Positions 43,770 to 52,884 of a DNA stretch of 64,000 bases are shown one piece after another. The stretch is from the NCBI GenBank assembly GCA_009360345.1, contig SPDP01000005.1, forward strand, positions 124,001 through 188,000, written 5' to 3'. How positions within the stretch are numbered: position 1 is the first letter of the stretch; each line of letters starts with the position of its first letter. This stretch comes from Alcaligenaceae bacterium SAGV5 (GTDB lineage: Bacteria > Pseudomonadota > Gammaproteobacteria > Burkholderiales > Burkholderiaceae_B). A program made the translations under genes and the position numbers. The notes below the pieces were generated by a model. It did no database searches and was not told the origin of the DNA. It saw nothing but the letters and a program-made list of their open reading frames with translations.

Positions 43770-43868
43770 TTCACGATTTCCTAATACCTTTTCGATTACG
43801 CTATCGAGTCGTTCATGCACCCTGACTGTGCGGACCGACGGCGATCCCGCCGGCATCCGCCTCCCGGC

Positions 43869-45368
43869 ATGTCTCTCGCTCGCATCAAACCCTTCCATTT
43901 TTCATTCCCGCGCCCCCGCCTGCCGGGCCTGGCCCCGCTGCTGCTGGCGGCAGGTTGCAGCCTGCAACCGCCGGCGCCGTCCGTGCCGCTGGCCACGCCG
44001 GGCGGGTGGCAGGCGCCGCTGCCCGCCACCGCCGAACCCACCCTGCCCCACCACTCCAGCCAGCAGCGCCTGCTGGAATGGTGGCAGCAGGCCGGCGACC
44101 CGGCCCTGCCCGGCCTGATCGAAGCCGCGCAGGCGGCCAGCCCGACCGTGGGCACCGCGCGCTCGCGCTTCCTGCAGGCCCGGGCCACCCGCATGTCGGC
44201 CGGCGCCGCGCTGGGGCCCACGCTGGACGCCACGGCCCAGACCAGCCGGGGCTTTTCCCAGATCGCCGGCGGTATCGCCACGCAGAACCAGGCCGGCCTG
44301 CAGGCGTCCTGGGAGATCGACCTGTTCGGCGCCAATTCAGCCACGCGCGACGCCGCCCAGGCCCGCCTGGAAGGCGCGCAGGCGCAGTGGCACGACGCGC
44401 GCATCTCGGTTGCCGCCGAAGTGGCCAACGAATTGAACAATTTCCGGAGCTGCCGCCGCGAACTCGCCATCCAGGAATCGGACGCGGCCTCGCGCGCGGA
44501 AAGCGCGCGCCTGACCGACCTCGCCATGCGCGCGGGCTTCCAGTCCACCGCCAACGCCGCGCTGGCGCGCGCCAGCAGCGCCGAAGCCGCCGCCCGCGCC
44601 CGCCAGCAGCGCGCCTTGTGCGACATCAGCGTCAAGGCCCTGGTGGCGCTGACGGCACTGGACGAGCCCGCGCTGCGCGCCCGCCTGGCCGCGCCGGCGC
44701 AACCGCCGTCCGACACCCTGTTCGCCATCGACCACCTGCCCGCCGCCGTGCTGGCGCAGCGCCCCGACCTGTTCAACGCCGACCGCAACGTGGCGGCGGC
44801 CAGCGCCGAAGTGGGCAGCGCCCAGGCCAGGCGCTACCCGCGCCTGACCCTGGCCGGCAGCGTGGGCGCGGCCACGTTCAGGGCGCGCGGCACGAACGTC
44901 GACGTCTCGACCTGGTCCATCGGTCCGCTGGCGGTGACGCTGCCGCTGTTCGACGGCGGCCGGCGCCGCGCCGATATCGACGCCGCGCAGGCCCGCTACG
45001 ACGAAGCCGTCACCCAGTACCGGGCCACGGCCCGGCAAGCCGTGCGCGAAGTGGAAGAAGCCCTGGTCAACCTGGAAAGCACGGCCGCGCGCACCACCGA
45101 CGCGCGCGCCGCGGTCGAGGGCTACCAGGCTTCGTTCGAGGCCACCGAGCAGCGCTATCGCGGCGGCCTGGCCAGCCTGCTGGAACTGGAGGAGTCGCGG
45201 CGCATGCTGCTGACGGCGCGCACCACCCAGTCCGCGCTGGAGCGCGAGCGCATGGCGGCCTGGATCGCGCTCTACCGCGCGGCGGGCGGCGGCTGGCGGC
45301 AGGAAGCGCCCGTGCCGCCGGAAGCGTCGCCGGCGGCCTCCACCGCGCCGGCCACCCATCCCTCCTGA
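43869..45368 (+). CDS. RND-type efflux outer-membrane lipoprotein (NodT/OprM family)
   Basis: 499 residues from ATG 43869. Lipobox LLLAAGC near residue 33, then a TolC-like outer-membrane factor with the two repeats: LLEWWQQAGDPALPGLIEAA and DHLPAAVLAQRPDLFNADRN, AEVGSAQARRYPRLTLAGSV. It forms the outer duct of a tripartite pump. The next gene is the adaptor, but no RND pump gene is present, so the locus is incomplete here. Confidence 0.9.
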   Translation: MSLARIKPFHFSFPRPRLPGLAPLLLAAGCSLQPPAPSVPLATPGGWQAPLPATAEPTLPHHSSQQRLLEWWQQAGDPALPGLIEAAQAASPTVGTARSRFLQARATRMSAGAALGPTLDATAQTSRGFSQIAGGIATQNQAGLQASWEIDLFGANSATRDAAQARLEGAQAQWHDARISVAAEVANELNNFRSCRRELAIQESDAASRAESARLTDLAMRAGFQSTANAALARASSAEAAARARQQRALCDISVKALVALTALDEPALRARLAAPAQPPSDTLFAIDHLPAAVLAQRPDLFNADRNVAAASAEVGSAQARRYPRLTLAGSVGAATFRARGTNVDVSTWSIGPLAVTLPLFDGGRRRADIDAAQARYDEAVTQYRATARQAVREVEEALVNLESTAARTTDARAAVEGYQASFEATEQRYRGGLASLLELEESRRMLLTARTTQSALERERMAAWIALYRAAGGGWRQEAPVPPEASPAASTAPATHPS

Positions 45369-45429
45369 CGGAACGCCCCACGAACCGCATCGCCGCAGGG
45401 CCTCTCCAGGCCCCGGCCCCACCCCAACC

Positions 45430-47220
45430 ATGATCCCGTCCATGCCGCTACGCCCTCTCATCGCCGCCGCCGTGCTCGGCGCCATCCTGGCCGGCGCCTT
45501 CCTCGCCCCCACCCTGCGGGCCGCCGACTCCGGCGCCACGCCGGCCGTCCGGCCGGCCTTGACCGTCACGGTCGCCCAGCCGCGGATGCAATCCCTGCGC
45601 GTGGCCCTGCAGGCCAACGGCAACATCATGGCCTGGCAGGAAGCCAGCCTGGGCGCCGAGATCGGCGGCCTGCGCCTGCAGGACGTGCTGGTCAACGTGG
45701 GCGATACCGTCAAGGCCGGCCAGGTACTGGCCACCTTCGCCCAGGAAACCGTGCGCGCGGACATCGCCCAGGCCCGCGCCGCGCTGGCCGAGGCCGAGGC
45801 CAGCGCCGCCGAGGCGCGCGCCAACGCCGAGCGGGCCCAATCCCTGAAAGCCTCCGGCGCCTTGAGCGAGTCGCAGATCAACCAGTACATGACCGGCGGC
45901 CAGACCGCCCAGGCACGCGTGGAATCCGCCCGCGCCAGCCTGGCCGCGCAAGAACTGCGGCTTAGATTCACCCAGGTCCGCGCCCCCGACAGCGGCATCA
46001 TCTCGTCGCGCACCGCCACGGTGGGCGCCGTCGTCGGCGCCGGCACGGAACTCTTCCGCATGATCCGCAAGGGCCGCCTGGAATGGCGCGGCGAGGTCAC
46101 CTCGGCCGAGGTCGGCCGCGTGCGCGTGGGCGACCCCGTCACCGTCGTCGCGGCCAGCGGCGAACGCCTGCGGGGCAAGGTCCGCACCGTCGGTCCCACC
46201 GTCGATCCGCAGACACGCAACACCCTGGTCTACGTCGACCTGCCCGGCGCCGGCGCGCCAGGCTCCTCGGCCAAGGCCGGCATGTTCGCGCGCGGCGAGT
46301 TCGAACTGGGCGCGGCGCAGGGCCTGACCGTGCCGCAGCAGGCCGTGGTCATGCGCGAAGCCTTCAACTACGTCTTCGTCGTGGGTGCCGACAACCGGGT
46401 GGCCCAGCGCAAGATCCAGGCCGGCCGGCGCGACGGCGACCGGGTCGAGGTCCTGGACGGCCTCGCGCCCACCGACCGCGTCGCCGTGCGCGGCGCCGGC
46501 TTCCTGACCGACGGCGACGTGGTGCGCGTGGTCGACACGCCCGCTCCCCTGGACGATCTGATGCTGGACGCCGTATGCGCGGTGACCGCGCAAGGGCAAT
46601 GCGTGTCGGTCACCGGGGCATGCGAGCGCATCTTCGGCTATACGCCGGAAGAAATGGCCGGCAAGTACATGCTGGATCTGGTGCATCCGGAGGATCGCGA
46701 CCGGACCCGGGGCTCCATCGACCGCGTCATGGGCGGCTATCTGCAACGCTATTTCGAGAACCGCTACATCCGCAAGGACGGGACGGTGGTCTACATCAGC
46801 TGGTCGGCGGCCTGGTCGGAAGAGCACCAATTGCGCATCGGCGTGGCGCGCGACATCACCGAGCGCAAGCTCGGCGACGGCGCCCTGGTCGAGCCGCAGC
46901 TGCTGCCGGAACATCCGTCATGCTGGCGGTTGTCGGCGCGGCCGCGGCGGCTGGTTTCGTCCAAGGGTGTCGTCATCCCCCTGTCCGAGCAGGACCATGT
47001 CGTGCTGCGGGCGCTGATGAGCGGCGGGCCGTGCGTGACGCGCCGCGCCGTCATCGAGGCGCTGGGGGAGGACTATCTGTCATACGACCAGCGCCGCCTG
47101 GACACGCAGATGCGGCGCCTGCGCACCAAGGTGATGCAAGCCTGCGGCCAGGCGTTGCCGGTCAGCACGCTGCGGGCCAAGGGCTACCGCTTCTACGAGC
47201 AGGCCCGGATCGACGATTGA
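45430..47220 (+). CDS. RND adaptor (membrane fusion protein) fused to PAS and winged-helix domains
   Basis: 596 residues in one frame. Residues 1-370: N-terminal export signal (PLRPLIAAAVLGAILAGAFL), biotinyl-lipoyl half motifs (GNIMAWQEASLGAEIGGLRL, VNVGDTVKAGQVLATF), a coiled coil (about 110-165) and beta barrel (VRAPDSGIISSRTATVGAVV), a complete HlyD/AcrA-like adaptor ending VVRVVDTP. From 375 it continues as a PAS domain (LDDLMLDAVCAVTAQGQCVS.. GYTPEEMAGKYMLDLVHPED) and, from about 490, an OmpR-type winged helix (LSEQDHVVLRALMSGGPCVT.. STLRAKGYRFYE). The usual pump gene is missing. Likely a deletion join of two genes. Confidence 0.85.
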   Translation: MIPSMPLRPLIAAAVLGAILAGAFLAPTLRAADSGATPAVRPALTVTVAQPRMQSLRVALQANGNIMAWQEASLGAEIGGLRLQDVLVNVGDTVKAGQVLATFAQETVRADIAQARAALAEAEASAAEARANAERAQSLKASGALSESQINQYMTGGQTAQARVESARASLAAQELRLRFTQVRAPDSGIISSRTATVGAVVGAGTELFRMIRKGRLEWRGEVTSAEVGRVRVGDPVTVVAASGERLRGKVRTVGPTVDPQTRNTLVYVDLPGAGAPGSSAKAGMFARGEFELGAAQGLTVPQQAVVMREAFNYVFVVGADNRVAQRKIQAGRRDGDRVEVLDGLAPTDRVAVRGAGFLTDGDVVRVVDTPAPLDDLMLDAVCAVTAQGQCVSVTGACERIFGYTPEEMAGKYMLDLVHPEDRDRTRGSIDRVMGGYLQRYFENRYIRKDGTVVYISWSAAWSEEHQLRIGVARDITERKLGDGALVEPQLLPEHPSCWRLSARPRRLVSSKGVVIPLSEQDHVVLRALMSGGPCVTRRAVIEALGEDYLSYDQRRLDTQMRRLRTKVMQACGQALPVSTLRAKGYRFYEQARIDD

Positions 47221-47260
47221 CGGTCCGGCCGGGGCGCCGGGCGGAGCAGGGTTCCGGTCT

Positions 47261-48220
47261 TCAGTTGATGGTGATGCCGCTCTTCTTGACCACGTCCTGC
47301 CATTTCTGGATTTCCGTGCGGCGGAAGGTCTCGAGTTCGGCGGGACTGGAGCCGACCAGTTCGGCCCCGATGCCTTCGAGCCTGGTCTTGACCTCGGGAT
47401 CCTTGAGCACGTCGGCCAGCGCGGCCGACATCTGGTCGATGATGGGCTTGGGGGTGCCGGCGGGGGCGAACACGGCATTCCATTCGTAGGACGAGAAGCC
47501 CGGCACGCCGGATTCGGCGATGGTGGGGATCTGCGGCAGCACGGCCGAGCGCTTGTCGCCGCCGACCGCGATGGGCCGCAGCTTGCCGTTCTGGATGTGG
47601 GTCCATGCCGAGCCCAGGCTGGCGAACATGATGGGCACCTGGCCGGACATCACGTCGACCATGGCCGGGCCGCCGCCTTTATAGGCGACGTGGACGAGGG
47701 AGGTGCCGGCCATGACGTTGAACAGTTCGCCGGCCAGGTGCTGCGCCGATCCGGGGCCGGCCGACGCGAAGTAGGCGGGGCTGCTGGACTTGCCGCTCTG
47801 GATCAGGTCCTGCACGGAAGATATCTTGCCTTGCGGCGAGGTGACGAGCACGTTGGGCACGCGCAGCAGCAGCGACACCGGGTCGAAGGCCTTGAGGGTG
47901 TCGAAACTCATCTTGCTCTGCAGCGCCGGGTTCTGCGAGTGGTTGGACGCATCGAGCATGAAGGTGTAGCCGTCGGGGGCCGAGCGGGCCGCCGCGGCGC
48001 CGCCTATCATGCCGCCCGCGCCGCCCTTGTTGTCGATGATGACCGGGCGGCCCAGTCTGGCCGACAGCTTCGGTCCGATGATGCGGGCCACCACGTCCAC
48101 CGTTCCGCCGGGCGGGTAGGTGACGATCATGACGATGGGCTTTTCGGGCCAGGCGGCATGCGCGGCCGACAGCGGAAGGGCGAGGGCCAGCGCGGCCAGG
48201 GCGAGAGGGTGACGAGTCAT
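47261..48220 (-). CDS. Bug-family (TctC-like) periplasmic solute receptor
   Basis: 319 residues. Signal peptide MTRHPLALAALALALPLSAA HA, then WPEKPIVMIVTYPPGGTVDV and PVIIDNKGGAGGMIGG. The NKGGAGG variant of the VVENRPGA block is seen. It lies 9 nt after an amidohydrolase gene in the same transcript and probably delivers a lactone or carboxylate to that pathway. Confidence 0.9.
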   Translation of the reverse strand: MTRHPLALAALALALPLSAAHAAWPEKPIVMIVTYPPGGTVDVVARIIGPKLSARLGRPVIIDNKGGAGGMIGGAAAARSAPDGYTFMLDASNHSQNPALQSKMSFDTLKAFDPVSLLLRVPNVLVTSPQGKISSVQDLIQSGKSSSPAYFASAGPGSAQHLAGELFNVMAGTSLVHVAYKGGGPAMVDVMSGQVPIMFASLGSAWTHIQNGKLRPIAVGGDKRSAVLPQIPTIAESGVPGFSSYEWNAVFAPAGTPKPIIDQMSAALADVLKDPEVKTRLEGIGAELVGSSPAELETFRRTEIQKWQDVVKKSGITIN

Positions 48221-48229
48221 GGTGTCTCC

Positions 48230-49042
48230 TTAGAATCCAAAGCAGCGGCGGGGATTGGCCGCGAGAATGCCCAGGCGCGCGACGGGGTCGTCGACCCAAT
48301 CGGCGAGCATCTGGTGGGTCTGGGCGTAGGTCACGCCGGGATGCTGGGTGTGGGGCCAGTCGCTGCCCCAGACCAGACGGTCCGGACCGGCATGGGCGAG
48401 CAGCAGGCGGGCGGTTTCGCGAGCGCCCGTTCCCGCCGGGTCCGCCCAGTTCCGATAAGCTCCCGAGAGCTTGACCCAGACGTCCGCGTCGCGGGCCGCG
48501 TCGAGCAGCCAGCGGAACCCGGGGTCGGCGGCGCCCAGCTCCGGCGAGGGCCGGCCGAAGTGGTCCACGACCACGCGGCATCGCGCGGTGCGCAGCGGGG
48601 CGACGACATCCGGCAGGCGCGCGGCTTCCACGTGGACTTCGACGTGCCAGTCCAGCGCCCGCAGGCAGGCCAGCAAGACGGGCCAGCCGCCCTGGTCCAG
48701 CACGGGCAGGGCCTGGCCGATCAGGTTCAACCTGATGCCGACGATGCCGCCATGCGCCAACCGCTCCAGCTCGGCGGGCGAGGCATGTTCGTCCACGACC
48801 GCCACGCCTTTCAGGCGGCGCGGCGCCTGGCGGATGGCGTCGAGCATGTAGCGGTTGTCCGTGCCCAGGAAGCTGGGCTGGATCAGCACGCCGGCATGCA
48901 GCCCATGGGTGTCCAGATGCGCGAGATAGTCCTCCAGCAAGGCATCGGCTTGCGGCGCGTAGCGCCGGTCCGGCGTCAACGCCAGCGAGCGGGCGAAGAC
49001 ATGCGCGTGCGCATCGACGAGCGGGGGCGTGGGGTCGGCCAC
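48230..49042 (-). CDS. Amidohydrolase-family (TIM-barrel) metal-dependent hydrolase
   Basis: 270 residues. The N-terminal metal motif is LVDAHAHVF; the barrel continues with GVLIQPSFLGTDNRYMLDAI, GIRLNLIG, HVEVHVEAA, VVDHFGRP, VWVKLSGAYR and the C-terminal Asp in LVWGSDWPHTQ. This is the Amidohydro_2 group that includes 2-pyrone-4,6-dicarbaxylate hydrolase (LigI) and other lactonases. Likely opens a lactone or decarboxylates an aromatic breakdown product. Divergent LysR gene at 49159. Confidence 0.88.
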   Translation of the reverse strand: MADPTPPLVDAHAHVFARSLALTPDRRYAPQADALLEDYLAHLDTHGLHAGVLIQPSFLGTDNRYMLDAIRQAPRRLKGVAVVDEHASPAELERLAHGGIVGIRLNLIGQALPVLDQGGWPVLLACLRALDWHVEVHVEAARLPDVVAPLRTARCRVVVDHFGRPSPELGAADPGFRWLLDAARDADVWVKLSGAYRNWADPAGTGARETARLLLAHAGPDRLVWGSDWPHTQHPGVTYAQTHQMLADWVDDPVARLGILAANPRRCFGF

Positions 49043-49158
49043 GGGGTGTCTCTCCAGAATCGTATCCGGCTTGGGTGATCGTGCCGGTTGGGCCGATTCT
49101 AGGAAGGCTTGTTATATTTATCTATACTGGAAACCATGTTTTTATATAAGGTTTTGTG

Positions 49159-50043
49159 ATGGATATCCGGCGCCTGGAAGAGTTCATCGCGGTCCTGGAC
49201 ACGGGCAGCCTGAGCAAGGCGGCCGAGAAGCTGGGCGTGGCCCAGCCGGCCCTGAGCCAGTCCCTGGCGCGGCTCGAACGCGAACTGGGCGTGACGCTGT
49301 TCCAGCGGTCGCGGCGCGGCGCCGAGCCCACGCCGGCGGCGCGGCAGATCGCCGAGGAAGTCCGGCGCGGCGTGTTCCGCATCGTCAACGCCATCGACGC
49401 GGCCCAGGCCATCGCGGCGGGACGGGCGGGGGTGCTGCGCGTCGGGCTGGTTTCCAGCGCGCTGGTCGATATCCTGCCGCGCGCCCTGCGCGTCCTGCGC
49501 GGCGAGGTCCCCGGCCTGCGCATCGTGCTGCGCGAGATGAGCAACGCCGAGCAGGCGCAGGCCCTGTCGCGCGGCGAGATCGACGTGGCGTTGGTGCATA
49601 CGCCGGTGGCCCTGTCCGGGGTCATGCACGAGAAAGTGCTGATGCGCGAGCGCCTCGTGGCGGCGGTGCCGGAAGACCTGCTGCCCGGCGGCCAGGAGCG
49701 GATGTCGATGGCGGACATCGCCCGGGCCGGCCTGGTGATGTTTCCGCATTCGCAATTGCCGACCTTCTACGAGGCCGTCATGGACGCGTTCCGCAAGGCG
49801 GGCCTGGATGCGGAAATCGTGCAGGAGGCCAACCGGACCTTGACCGTGCTGGCCTGCGTGGCCGGCGGTTGCGGGATCGCGCTGCTGCCCAGCTGGATAC
49901 GTTCGCTGGATTTCGCCGGCGTGCGCTATTGCGAGGTCGAGGACGGCGCGCGGCTGCCCAGCTTCGACGTCAGCGCGATCTGGCCCAAGCGCGCCGTGGC
50001 GGGGCTGGCGGACGATTTCGTGCGGGCGTGCGGCGCGGCGTGA
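49159..50043 (+). CDS. LysR-family transcriptional regulator
   Basis: 294 residues from ATG 49159 (MDIRRLEEFIAVLDTGSLSK..), HTH KLGVAQPALSQSLARLEREL, full effector domain. Divergent from the amidohydrolase/Bug pair; the 116-bp gap contains an AT-rich stretch (49108-49155) with ttatatttatctatactgg and a start-proximal tttttatataagg, suited to a LysR control region. Confidence 0.88.
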   Translation: MDIRRLEEFIAVLDTGSLSKAAEKLGVAQPALSQSLARLERELGVTLFQRSRRGAEPTPAARQIAEEVRRGVFRIVNAIDAAQAIAAGRAGVLRVGLVSSALVDILPRALRVLRGEVPGLRIVLREMSNAEQAQALSRGEIDVALVHTPVALSGVMHEKVLMRERLVAAVPEDLLPGGQERMSMADIARAGLVMFPHSQLPTFYEAVMDAFRKAGLDAEIVQEANRTLTVLACVAGGCGIALLPSWIRSLDFAGVRYCEVEDGARLPSFDVSAIWPKRAVAGLADDFVRACGAA

Positions 50044-50061
50044 CGAGACCGTGCCGGCGGG

Positions 50062-50964
50062 TCAGCGGCGGGCCATGTCCCCCAGGCGTTCCAGGATCAT
50101 CGCCAGCGCCATCTCCACCAGCGCGCCGTCGTCCCGGTCGGTATTCGCCCGCCGCACCACGTACAGGACGCTTTCCATCTCGCATCCGACGATGCGCCGC
50201 GCCACCAGGGTGCCTTGCGCCAACTCCCGCGCCACGGTCCCGTATGGCAGCACGCTGGCCGCCGAGCCGCGCAGCAGCAGCTCGCGGATCGCCGCGATGG
50301 ACTGGACCTCGTAGCGGATGGGCAGCTCGGCGGGCGGCATGCCCGCCACCCGCGCCAGCGCGCGGCGGCCGATGTCGCGCTCGGTGCCCATGGCCAGGCC
50401 GAAGCCCAGGATCTGGTCCAGCGTGACGGCGTCCTGCGGCGGCGCCTGGTCGGGGTGCGTCACGAACAGGTGTTGCTCCTTGAGCGCCGGCGTGATGGAC
50501 AGGCCCTGCCGGGGATCGATGTCGTAGGCCAGCGCGATGTCCAGCTCCTGGCGTTCCACGGCGTCGACCAGCAGGAAGCTGGGATCCTCGCGCAGGCTCA
50601 GGGTCAGGTGTTGCAGCGCGTGCGTGGCCGCCAGTTGCAGGTCGGCGCCGATGAGCAGGGTCAGGCTGGGCGTCAACCCCAGCGAGATGGCGGGGCGCTG
50701 CTTGCGGTCGACCCCGACGACTTCTTTGCGGATCTGCTCCAGCAATTCGAACACTTCGGCGCTGCGGGAATAAAGCAACTGGCCCGCGGGGGTGGGGGCG
50801 ACGCCGCGCGAATGGCGCGTGAGCAAGGTCACCTGCAGTTCTTCCTCCAGCATGCGTATGTGCTGGCCCAGCGCGGGCTGGGCGACGTGCATGCGTTCGG
50901 CCGCGCGGGTGAAGTTGCGTTGTTCGACCGCCGCGCGGAAGTAGCGTAGCTGCCGCAGGTTCAT
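50062..50964 (-). CDS. LysR-family transcriptional regulator
   Basis: 300 residues from ATG 50964 (MNLRQLRYFRAAVEQRNFTR..), HTH MHVAQPALGQHIRMLEEELQ; CbbR/CatM-like branch. An upstream Met lies outside homology. Convergent with the preceding LysR gene and divergent from the Bug/isochorismatase/GntP module that it probably regulates. Confidence 0.88.
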   Translation of the reverse strand: MNLRQLRYFRAAVEQRNFTRAAERMHVAQPALGQHIRMLEEELQVTLLTRHSRGVAPTPAGQLLYSRSAEVFELLEQIRKEVVGVDRKQRPAISLGLTPSLTLLIGADLQLAATHALQHLTLSLREDPSFLLVDAVERQELDIALAYDIDPRQGLSITPALKEQHLFVTHPDQAPPQDAVTLDQILGFGLAMGTERDIGRRALARVAGMPPAELPIRYEVQSIAAIRELLLRGSAASVLPYGTVARELAQGTLVARRIVGCEMESVLYVVRRANTDRDDGALVEMALAMILERLGDMARR

Positions 50965-51113
50965 CGGATACCTCGGGGCTGGAGTGGGGCACGGCTGCAT
51001 GGTAACGGAGCGGCGGTAACGAAAACAGACTGCTCGCATAGCAAAAATGTTCTGGATGCCCCCGTTGCCCCGTCATCTAATGGCCCGCATCGACAAGACA
51101 ACGAGGGGACGAC

Positions 51114-52091
51114 ATGAATATCTTGGCGCGCGCGGCCGGCGCGGGGCTGGCGGTGGCGGTAGGGTTGGCGGCGGGGCCGGCCGCCGCGGCGGACTATCCG
51201 GCGCGGACGGTGAAGCTGATCGATGCGTTTTCCCCGGGCGGGAGCACGGACTACATGGCGCGCTACTTCGCGTCGAAGGCGGGCGACGCCTGGGGGCAGC
51301 CGGTCGTGGTGGAGAATCGTCCGGGCGCGGCGGGCCAGATAGGCACGTCGGCCGTGGCCAAGGCGGCGGCCGACGGCTACACGATGCTGGTGCTGCCCAA
51401 CGAGATCTGGTCGGTGGCGCCGCTGCTGTACAAGAACCTGCCGTTCGACATCGGGCGTGACCTGACTCCGGTGGCGAGCATCGCCAAGGTGCCCATCGTG
51501 ATGACGGTGCATCCTTCCGTGGCCGCGAACACAGTCGGGGAATTCATTGATCTGGCGCGCAAGAACCCGGGCAAGCTGACCTTCGGGTCGGCGGGCGAGG
51601 GCACGCTGCATCACCTGTCGGCCGAGTTGTTCCAATCCATGGCGGGCATCCAGATGGTGCACGTGCCCTACAAAGGCACGGCCCCGGCGGTGGCGGACCT
51701 GCTGGGCGGGCAGATCCAGCTGGTGTTTTCGCCCATCAGCGCCGTGTTGCCCCACATCAAGGCGGGCAAGCTCAAGGCGCTGGCGGTGGCGGACACCGTG
51801 CCGGTCGCCGCGCTGCCCGGCGTGCCGCCCGTCGCCCAGGCTGGCGTGCCGGGGTACGCCAGCCAGTTGTGGGTCAGCGTGGTCGGGCCGAAGAACCTGC
51901 CGCGCGAGGTGGTCGACAAGTGGGGCGAACAGATCCAGCGCGTGATGCTGTCGGCGGATGCGCGCGCCACGCTGGCCGCGCAGGGGATCGAGCCCGAGTA
52001 CCTGCCGCAGCAGGAACTGGCCCGGCGTTTTGCCGCGGACGCGGCCAAGTGGGAGAAAGTGATACGCGAGGCCGGCATCCACGTGCAGTGA
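51114..52091 (+). CDS. Bug-family (TctC-like) periplasmic solute receptor
   Basis: 325 residues. Signal peptide MNILARAAGAGLAVAVGLAA..AAAA, then YPARTVKLIDAFSPGGSTDY and VVVENRPGAAGQIGTSAV. First gene of a plus-strand module with an isochorismatase-like hydrolase and a GntP-type permease. GAGGGGACGAC precedes the ATG. Confidence 0.9.
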   Translation: MNILARAAGAGLAVAVGLAAGPAAAADYPARTVKLIDAFSPGGSTDYMARYFASKAGDAWGQPVVVENRPGAAGQIGTSAVAKAAADGYTMLVLPNEIWSVAPLLYKNLPFDIGRDLTPVASIAKVPIVMTVHPSVAANTVGEFIDLARKNPGKLTFGSAGEGTLHHLSAELFQSMAGIQMVHVPYKGTAPAVADLLGGQIQLVFSPISAVLPHIKAGKLKALAVADTVPVAALPGVPPVAQAGVPGYASQLWVSVVGPKNLPREVVDKWGEQIQRVMLSADARATLAAQGIEPEYLPQQELARRFAADAAKWEKVIREAGIHVQ

Positions 52092-52140
52092 GCCGTGTTT
52101 TCACGCCGTCGCGAGGCGGCGTTTTTTCAGGACGAAGCAA

Positions 52141-52797
52141 TTGATCGATATTTCGCAGCATCCGGATTACGCTTTTTTCCGCGAACGCGGTTTCGCCGTG
52201 CGGCTGGGGTTCGGCCGCCGGCCCGCGCTCATGGTGGTGGACCTGACCAAGGGTTTTACCGACCCGTCGCGCCCGCTGGGCGCCGATCTCTCGGCCCAGG
52301 TCGCCGCCACCAACGCCTTGTTGGATGCCGCCGCCGAGAAGGGCGTGCCCGCCATTTTCACCTGCGTGCGCTATGACGACCCGCAGATGCGGGACGCCGG
52401 CCTGTGGGCCATCAAGCAGAAGGGGTCGATGTCCCTGGCGGCCGAGGGCGACGGCCACCACATCGATGCGAGGCTGCGTCGCGGCGAGCACGACATCGTG
52501 CTCTACAAGAAGTATGCATCGTGTTTCTTCGGCACCGACCTCGCGTCCCGGTTGCAGAACCTGGGCGTCGATACGCTGATCTTGACGGGCACGTCGACCA
52601 GCGGCTGCGTGCGCGCCACCGCCGTGGATGCCTGCCAGTTGGGATTCCGGCCCATGGTGGTGCAGGAAGGGGTGGGAGACCGCTCGGCCGCCGCGCATGC
52701 GCAGAGCCTGTTCGATCTCGACACCAAGTACGGCGACGTCGTCGGCCTGGCCGAGACGCTGGCCTACTTGCGGGGGCTGGCGCCGCTCGCGGCCTAG
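52141..52797 (+). CDS. Isochorismatase-family cysteine hydrolase
   Basis: 218 residues from TTG 52141 (AGGACGAAGCAA upstream). Catalytic Asp34 (ALMVVDLTKGFTDP), Lys in VLYKKYASCFFGTDL and Cys156 (GTSTSGCVRATA), the triad of nicotinamidase/N-carbamoylsarcosine amidase-like enzymes. It hydrolyses an amide such as a carbamoyl compound; with a Bug receptor and permease beside it, probably part of uptake and use of an amide or cyclic imide. Confidence 0.86.
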   Translation: MIDISQHPDYAFFRERGFAVRLGFGRRPALMVVDLTKGFTDPSRPLGADLSAQVAATNALLDAAAEKGVPAIFTCVRYDDPQMRDAGLWAIKQKGSMSLAAEGDGHHIDARLRRGEHDIVLYKKYASCFFGTDLASRLQNLGVDTLILTGTSTSGCVRATAVDACQLGFRPMVVQEGVGDRSAAAHAQSLFDLDTKYGDVVGLAETLAYLRGLAPLAA

Positions 52798-52884
52798 GAA
52801 GGTGTCGGGCCGGGACGCGGACCGGAGACTGTCGTGTCGGTATGAGATGATCGGGCTTTGCCCAGCCTTGCCCGAAGGAGTCCC

